DNA of 64,000 nt from Xanthomonas campestris pv. phormiicola. GTDB lineage: Bacteria; Pseudomonadota; Gammaproteobacteria; Xanthomonadales; Xanthomonadaceae. The notes under the pieces were generated by a model that worked only from the letters and a program-made list of their open reading frames with translations, did no database searches and was not told the origin of the DNA. Below, piece after piece: positions 15,001-24,000 of the stretch (the first letter of the stretch is position 1; the number at the start of each line of letters is the position of its first letter). Location: the NCBI GenBank assembly GCA_025666215.1, contig CP102593.1, positions 2,679,001-2,743,000 of the forward strand, given 5' to 3'. A program made the position numbers and the translations under genes.

Positions 15001-18000
15001 ACACCGTGCGCGAACGTCTGCCACAGGTCCGCCTGTACAACCTCTACGGCCCGACCGAAGCGGCGGTGGATGTCAGCGTCTGGGAATGCACCGACGCCGA
15101 AGCCAATGGCGTGCCGATCGGCCGGCCGATCGCCAATACCCGGCTGCACGTGCTCGATACGCATGGCCGGTTGGCTCCGATCGGCGTGGCCGGCGAACTG
15201 CAGATCGCCGGCGTGCAGCTCGCGCGCGGCTATCTGGGCCGCCCCGCCCTGACCGCCGAACGCTTCGTGCCCGATCCGTTCGCCGAGCAGCCCGGCCAGC
15301 GCATGTACCGTACCGGCGATCTGGCGCGCTGGCGCGCCGACGGCGCGCTGGACTATCTCGGCCGCAACGACGAGCAGATCAAGCTGCGTGGCGTGCGCAT
15401 CGAACTGGGCGAGATCGCCAGCGCTCTGCGCGATTGCGCGGGCGTACGCGACGCTGCGGCGGTGTTGCGCCAGGACAACGCCAGCGAACCGCGCCTGGTC
15501 GCCTATGTGGTCGGCGATGCGGAACACCTCGCGGCCGACAGCCTGCGCACGCAACTGGCCGCACGCCTGCCCGAGAGCATGCTGCCCACCGCCTACATGC
15601 AGCTGGAAGCACTGCCGCTAACGGCCAGCGGCAAGCTGGATCGCCGCGCCCTGCCGGCACCGGACGCCGATGCCCTGGCCACGCAGGCCTACCTGGCCCC
15701 GCAAGGCGAGCGCGAAATCCTGCTCGCGGCCCTGTGGCGCGAATTGCTCGACATCGAGCGGGTCGGCCGCCACGACAGCTTCTTCGCCCTCGGCGGCCAT
15801 TCGTTGCTGGCGATCACGTTGATCGAACGCCTGCGCCGGCACGGCTGGCAGTTGGAAGTGCGCGCATTGTTCAGCTCCCCCACGCTGGCCGGCCTGGCCA
15901 GCACCCTCACCTCCGCCTCCACAGTCAGCATCCCGCCCAACCGCCTTCCGCCCGACTGCACCCGCATCGTCCCCGAGCTGCTGCCGCTGGTGCGGCTGAG
16001 CCAGGCCGAGATCGACGCGGCCGTGGCCACCGTCGAAGGCGGCGCGGCCAACGTGCAGGACATCTACCCGCTGGCGCCGCTGCAGGAAGGCCTGCTGTTC
16101 CATCATCTGGCCAGCTCCGAGGGCGATGCCTATCTCAACATCAGCGTGCTGGCCTTCGACACCCGCGCACACCTGGACGCCTTCGTCGCCGCGCTGAAGG
16201 CGGTCATCGCCCGCCACGACATCCTGCGTACCGGCGTTGCCTGGCGAGGCCTGTCCGCGCCGGTGCAGGTCGTCTGGCGCCACGCCCCGCTGCCGCTGCA
16301 GGTACTCGCCATCGATGAGCCGGACGTGCTGGCCGCGTTGCGCCTGCGCATGGATCCCGGCAGCTACCGCATGGACGTCGGCCAGGCACCGCTGATCCGC
16401 GCCCATCTCGTCGAAGATCGCCAGCACCAGCGCTGGCTGCTGGGCCTGCAGACCCATCATCTGGTCATCGACCACACCACCCTGGAGATGCTGGTCGCCG
16501 AAGTGCAGGCACATCTGGACGGGCGACAGGACCACCTGCCCGCGCCGCTGCCGTTCCGCAACTTCGTTGCGCAGGCCCGGCTGGGTGTGAGCGATGACGA
16601 ACACCGCGCCTTTTTCACCCAACAGCTGGGCGACCTCGATACCCCAGCGATCCCGTTCGGGCTGCAGAAAGCGCACGGCAACGGGACCGGCATCGAGCAA
16701 GCCAACACGCTGCTGCCCGCAGCGCTGTGCAGCGCCTTGCGCTTGCGCGCACGCCGACTCGATGTCAGCCCGGCCAGCGTGTTCCATCTGGCCTGCGCCC
16801 TGGTACTTGCGCAGGCCAGCGGCCAGGACGATGTGATCTTCGGCACCGCATTGTTCGGCCGCATGCACGCTGGCAGCGGTGCCGATCGTGTGTTGGGCAT
16901 GTTCCTCAATACCCTGCCCATCCGCCTGCAACGCGACGGTCGCGGCGTCGCCAACGCCGTAAGCCAGACCCAGCAACAGCTCGCGCAACTGCTCCATCAC
17001 GAACACGCGCCCCTCGCGCTGGCCCAGCGCTGCAGCGGTATCGCTCCGCCCACGCCGCTGTTCGCCACACTCCTCAATTACCGTTATGCCGGTGGCGGCG
17101 CGGTGCAGCCGCCCGGCGAAACGGCGCAACACTGGCCGGACCTGCAGGCTGTGGTTATGCAAGAGCGCACCCACTATCCGCTGACGCTCTCGGTCGATGA
17201 CATCGCCGCCGACGGAGGCTTCGCGGTGGAGGTGCAGGCGGACCCGCAGATCGGTGCCGAGCGCGTGGCAGCCATGCTGTTGCAGGCCCTGCAAGCGCTG
17301 CTGCAGGCATTGGAGCAGGCACCGGATACCGCGCTGCATGCACTGGATCTGCTGCCCGCCGACGAACGCGCGCGGTTGCAGCCCCTCACTGCCACCGCCG
17401 TCGATCTTGCCGGCACCGGCTATCTGCATCGCCAGATCGAAGCGCAGGCGCACCGCACGCCGCAGGCCATCGCCTTGGTGGAAGAGCACGTCGAACTCAG
17501 TTACGCCCAGCTCGACGCGCGCGCCAACCGGCTCGCGCATCACCTGGTCGGTCTCGGCGTGGCGCCCGAAGACCGTGTGGCCGTGTGCCTGCCGCGCGGG
17601 ATCGACCTGGTCGTGGCGCTGTTGGCCGTGCTCAAGGCCGGTGCCGCCTATCTGCCGCTGGACACCGACGCACCGCCCGCGCGTCTGGACGGCATGCTTG
17701 CCGATGCGCGGCCCGGTGTGCTGCTCGCCCATCGCGCCACCGCCGCGCCGCTGGCGCAACGCGACGACCTGCACCGCGTGCTGCTGGACACCGACGCCGC
17801 GTTGTGGGACTCGGCTCCCGCGCATGCCCCCAGCGTTGCGGCCTTGCACCCGCAACATCCGGCCTACGTCCTCTACACCTCCGGTTCCACCGGCCAGCCC
17901 AAGGGCGTGGTCACCCCCCATGCCGGCATCGACAACCGCCTGCAGTGGATGCAGCAGCACCTGCCGCTACGACCCGAGCAACGCGTGTTGCAGAAAACCC

Positions 18001-21000
18001 CGGTCGGCTTCGACGTCTCGGTTTGGGAACTGTTCTGGCCGCTGCGCGTGGGCGCTTGTCTGGTGCTGGCCCGCCCCGGCGGCCACAAAGACCCGGCCTA
18101 TCTGACCGACCTGATCGAGCAGGCCGGCATCCACACCGTGCACTTCGTGCCCTCGATGCTGCGGGTGTTCCTGGACGCCTTGCCCGAAGGCGCATGCGCC
18201 AGCCTGCAGCGCATCGTCTGCAGCGGCGAAGCCCTGCCGGCGGACCTGGCCCACACCGTGCGCGAACGTCTGCCACAGGTCCGCCTGTACAACCTCTACG
18301 GCCCGACCGAAGCGGCGGTGGATGTCAGCGTCTGGGAATGCACCGACGCCGACGCCAATGGCGTGCCGATCGGCCGGCCGATCGCCAATACCCGGCTGCA
18401 CGTGCTCGATACGCATGGCCGGTTGGCTCCGATCGGCGTCGCCGGCGAACTGCAGATCGCCGGCGTGCAGCTCGCGCGCGGCTATCTGGGCCGCCCCGAC
18501 CTGACCGCCGAACGCTTCGTGCCCGATCCGTTCGCCGAGCAGCCCGGCCAGCGCATGTACCGTACCGGCGATCTGGCGCGCTGGCGCACCGACGGCGCGC
18601 TGGACTATCTCGGCCGCAACGACGAGCAGATCAAGCTGCGTGGCGTGCGCATCGAACTGGGCGAGATCGCCGGCGCGCTACGTGCCTGCGACGGCGTGCA
18701 TGACGCCGCCGTGCTGCTGCGCCAGGACACTCCCGGCGAACCGCACCTGGTCGCCTATGTGGTCACCGAACAGCCAGGGCAGGCCGATCCGCTGGCACTG
18801 CGCGACGCGCTGGCCGCAGGTCTGCCCGACGTGATGCTGCCGACTGCCTACGTGCGAATCGATGCACTGCCGTTGAGCGCCAACGGCAAGCTCGATCGCC
18901 GCGCCCTGCCGGCGCCGGACGCCGATGCGCTCGCCGTCCAGGCCTATGCGCCGCCCGACGGCGAGCTGGAAACCTTGCTGGCCGCGCTGTGGTGCGAACT
19001 GCTCGACGTCGAACGCGTCGGCCGCCACGACAGTTTCTTCGCCCTGGGCGGACACTCGTTGTTGGCCGTGCGGCTGATCTCGCGCATCCGTAGTGCGCTC
19101 GGCCTGGAACTACCGTTGGCCGCGCTGTTCTCGCAGCCGCATCTAGCCGAGCTGGCGGCCGTCCTGGCCGGTACCGCCACCAGCACGCTGCCGGCCATCG
19201 TACCGACCGAACGCAGCGACCGGCTACCGCTGTCCTTCGCCCAGCAACGCCTGTGGTTCCTGGAACAACTCGACGACCGTGCCAGGTTCGCCTACTTGAT
19301 GCCGATCGGCGTGGACCTGCATGGCGAACTGGACCTGTCCGCGCTGCAACGGGCGCTGGACCGCATCGTCGCCCGCCACGAAGCGCTGCGCACCGGCTTC
19401 GTCGCCGGCGACGATGGCGCCACCCAGCTGATCGCGCCCGCGGACGTCGGCTTTGCGCTGGACTGCATCGACCTGCGCCAGGCCGCCGACCCGCATGCCG
19501 ACGCCCAGCGCCACGCCGAACAGGAAGCCCGCACGCCCTTCGACCTGGCCCGCGGCCCGCTGATCCGCGGCCGCCTGCTGCGCCTGGCCGAGCACCAACA
19601 CCGCCTGCTCGTGACCATGCACCACATCGTCACCGATGGCTGGTCGATGGGCCTGCTGGTGCGCGAACTCAGCACCCTGTACGCCGCCTTCGCGCAAGGC
19701 CAGCCCGATCCGCTGCCAGCGCTGCCGATCCAGTACGCCGACTACGCCCTGTGGCAGCGCCGCTGGCTCGACGGGCCGCTGCTGCAACGCCAGCTCGCCT
19801 TCTGGCGCGAGCATCTGCACGATGCACCGGCGCTGCTGGAACTGCCAACCGATCGCCCGCGTCCGGCCCTGCAGGACTACCGCGGCGACAGCGTGGAGAT
19901 CATGCTCGATGCCGATCTCACCGCCGCGCTACGCACGCTGAGCCAGCGTCACGGCACCACCGTGTTCATGACCGTGCTGGCCGGCTGGGCGGTGCTGCTG
20001 GCGCGCCTGTCCGGGCAGGACCAGGTGGTCATCGGCGCCCCCGTCGCCAACCGCACCCGCAGCGAACTCGAAGCGCTGATCGGCTTCTTCGTCAATGCCC
20101 AGGCGCTGCGCATCGATCTGCGCGCCAACCCCTGCGTCGCCGAGCTGCTGGCGCAGGTGCGCCGCACCGCCCTGGCCGCGCAGGACCATCAGGACCTGCC
20201 CTTCGAGCAGGTCATCGAAGCGCTCAACCCCGAGCGCAGCCTGGCCGCCCAGCCGGTGTTCCAGGTCGTGCTGACCTGGCAGAACGTCCCCGATGCCGCG
20301 CTGACATTGCCCGGCATCCGCCTGCAGCCCTTCCAGGCCCAGGCACGCGATGCCAAGTTCGATCTGGAACTGTTCCTGGGCGAAGTCGAGGATCGCATCG
20401 TCGGCAGCCTGAACTACGCCACCGCGCTGTTCGACCGCAGCACCGTTGAACGCCAGTTGGCCCAGTTCGTCCAGGTACTTGCCGGCATGGCCGCCGACGC
20501 GCAGGCGCGCATCGCGCAACTGCCGTTGCTGCCTGCCGACGAACGCACCCGGTTGCAGAACTTCACCGTCACCGAGGCCGCGCCGCTGGCGCAGGCGCAG
20601 TGCATCCACCACCTGTTCGAAGACCAGGTGCGCCGCACGCCCGATGCCATCGCCTTGCTGGAGGGCGATGTCCAGCTCAGCTACGCCGCGCTCGACGCGC
20701 GCGCCAACCGGCTGGCCCATCGCCTGCGCACACTGGGCGTGGCACCGGAACACCGCGTCGCCCTGTACCTGCCGCGCGGCATCGGGCAGGTCGTGGCGCT
20801 GTTGGCCACGCTCAAGGCCGGCGCCGCCTACCTGCCGCTGGACCCGGACCTGCCCGACCAACGCCTGGCCTTCCTGCTCGCCGACAGCCGCCCGCGCGCG
20901 GTGCTGACCTGCACCGGGCTGCAGGAGCGCCTGCCCGCCAGCCGCGCCATGCTGCGCGTCAGCGTGCTGACGCTGGACGCGGACGTGGAGGCGGCAGACG

Positions 21001-24000
21001 TGACGCCGGACGATCCCGGCGCACCCACGGTCCCCGGCCTGGGCGCGGACAACCTGGCCTATGTGATCTACACCTCCGGCTCCAGCGGACAGCCCAAGGG
21101 CACCCTGCTCACCCACGCCGGTGCCGCGCATTACCTGCAATGGGCCGTGCAGACCTATCGGCCGCAGCCCAGCGCGGTGGTGTCCTCCTCGCTGGCCTTC
21201 GACGCCACCCTGACCAGCCTGCTCGCTCCGCTGCTGTGCGGTGCGCAGGTCGAATTGCTGCCCGAGCACGACACCCTCGATGCCCTGCGCCAGCGCCTGT
21301 GCGCTCCGACCCCGCTGGGCCTGGTCAAACTCACCCCGGCCCACCTGGAAGTGCTCGGCCAGCAACTGGCCGACCATCCAGGCCCGCTCAGCCCGGCGGT
21401 GATGGTGATCGGTGGCGAAGCCCTGCCGGCAGCCACCCTGGCGCGGTGGCAAGCGCTCGCCCCGCACACCCGCCTGATCAACGAATACGGCCCCACCGAA
21501 ACCGTGGTCGGCTGCGTGGTGCACGCCACCACCGCCGACGATGCGCCATCCCCCAGCGGCCGCGTGCCGATCGGCCGGCCGATCGCCCATCTGCGCATCC
21601 ACGTGCTCGATCACCACGGTCAGCTGGCGCCGATCGGCGTGGCCGGGCACCTGCATATCGCCGGCCCGCAGCTGGCCCGCGGCTACCTCGGCCGCCCCGC
21701 CCTGACCGCCGAACGCTTCGTCCCCGATCCGTTCGCCGGGCAGCCCGGCCAGCGCATGTACCGCAGCGGCGACCTGGCCTGCTGGCGTGCCGATGGCACC
21801 CTGGACTTCCTCGGCCGCAACGACGACCAGGTCAAGCTGCGCGGCGTCCGCATCGAACCGGGCGAGATCGCCGCCGCGCTGCGCGCCTGCCCCGGCGTGC
21901 ACGACGCCGCCGTGCTGCTGCGCCAGGACCGTCCCGGCCAGCCGCGCCTGGTCGCCTATCTGGTCGGCGACGCCGGCCCCAGCGCCGAGGCCTTGCGCAC
22001 GCAGCTGGCCACGCGCCTGCCCGAGGTCATGCTGCCCAGCGCCTATGTATGGCTGGATGGCTTGCCGTTGACCGCCAACGGCAAGCTCGATCGCCGCGCC
22101 CTGCCGGCGCCGGATGCCGATGCGCTCGCCGTCCAGGCCTACGCGCCGCCCGACGGCGAGCTGGAAACCTTGCTGGCCGCACTGTGGTGCGAGCTGCTTG
22201 GCGTCGAACGCGTCGGCCGCCACGACAGCTTCTTCGCCCTGGGCGGGCACTCGCTGCTCGGCGTGCGGCTGATCTCGCGCATCCGCAGCGCGCTCGGCCT
22301 GGAACTGCCCTTGGCCGCGCTGTTCGCCCAGCCGCGCCTGGCCGAGCTGGCCCAGGCCCTGGGCGACGCGGGCTCCACCGCCTTGCCGCCAATCCTGCCG
22401 GTGCCGCGCACCCAACCGATGCGGCTGTCGTTCGCCCAGCAACGCCTGTGGTTCTTGAACGAGCTCGATCCGCGCACCGGCGCGACGTACATCATGCACG
22501 GCGGACTGCGCCTGAGCGGCAGCCTGCAGGTCCAGGCGCTGACCCGTGCACTGGACCGCATCGTGGCGCGTCACGAGACCTTACGCACCCACTTCGGCAA
22601 CGTGGACGACATCCCGGTCCAGATCATCGCCGCACCGTGCGGGCTGGCCTTGCAGTCGATCGACCTGAGCGGCGACCCGGCACCCGAGAGCGCCGCCCGC
22701 GCGCACGCCCGCAGCGAAGCCAGCACCGGCTTCGACCTCGCCAAGGGGCCATTGGTCAGAGGCCGGCTGCTGCGCCTGGCCGAGCAAGAGCATGTGCTCC
22801 TGCTGAGCATGCATCACATCGTCTCCGACGGCTGGTCCATCGGCGTGCTGATCGAGGAGCTCGGCGCACTGTACGCGGCCTTCGTCGGCGATGTACCCGA
22901 TCCGCTGCCGCCGCTGCCGGTCCAGTACGCCGACTACGCCGCCTGGCAACACCGCTGGATTGACAGCCAACTGCAGCAGCGCCAGCTGGATTTCTGGCGC
23001 GCGCATCTGCACGATGCGCCAGCATTGCTGGAGCTGCCAACCGACCGGCCGCGACCGCCGCTGCAGGACACTGCCGGCGACGATGTGGAACTGGTCCTGG
23101 ACGAGACGCTGAGTCTCCGTCTTCAGGCACTGGCGGCGCAACACGGCATCACCATCTTCGGTCTGTTGCTAGCCGGTTGGGCAGCGCTGCTGGCACGCTA
23201 CAGCGGCCAGACCGATCTGGTCATCGGCACACCGTCGGCGGGCCGCACTCGCGGCGAGCTGGAACCATTGATCGGCTTTTTCGTCAACACCTTGCCGTTG
23301 CGCATCGATCTGTCCGCTCGTCCGACGTTCCTGGAACTGCTGGACCAGGTCCAGGCCAAGCTGCTTGCCGCACAGGCCCATCAGGATCTGCCGTTCGAAC
23401 GCATCATCGAAGCGCTACAGCCGGTCCGCAGCCTGGCGCACACGCCGTTGTGCCAGGCGATGTTTTCCTCCGACACCACGCCGGCACGCGCACTGGATCT
23501 GCCGGGTCTGCAACTGAGTGCTTACCCGAACGATCATTGCGTCGCCCAGTTCGACCTGTCGCTGGACATGCAGATCGCACCCGCGCGGATCGGCGGGGTG
23601 CTGCGCTACGCCACCGCGCTGTTCGATCGCAGCACCATGCAGGCGTATCTCCACAACTATGCGCGTCTGCTGGCCGCCCTGGTCGAAGCGCCGGCGCTGG
23701 CGGTGGACCGGCAGGCGTTGCTGGATGCGTCCGGATGGCGCTCGCTGCAACAATGGAACGGCACCGCCCGCGCATCGCGGCCGCCGCCGACGATCCACAC
23801 GGCGTTCCAGGCCCAGGCCCGCAGCACCCCGGACGCCATTGCCGTCATCGACGGCGCCCGCTGCCTGCGGTATGCCGACCTGGACGCGCACAGCGACCAT
23901 ATCGCCCTGCGCCTGACCGCCGCCGGCGTGCGCAGTGGAGATTGCGTTGTCACGCTGCTGCCGCGCAGTGCGGAGCTGGTGGCCGCACAGCTGGGTATCC

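Noticed and set aside
14139..18671. Possible mobile element or CRISPR-like repeat because of long near-identical blocks
   Set aside because: The repeats are coding A-domain cassettes in the same frame of one gene, with no terminal inverted repeats, transposase or short regular spacers.
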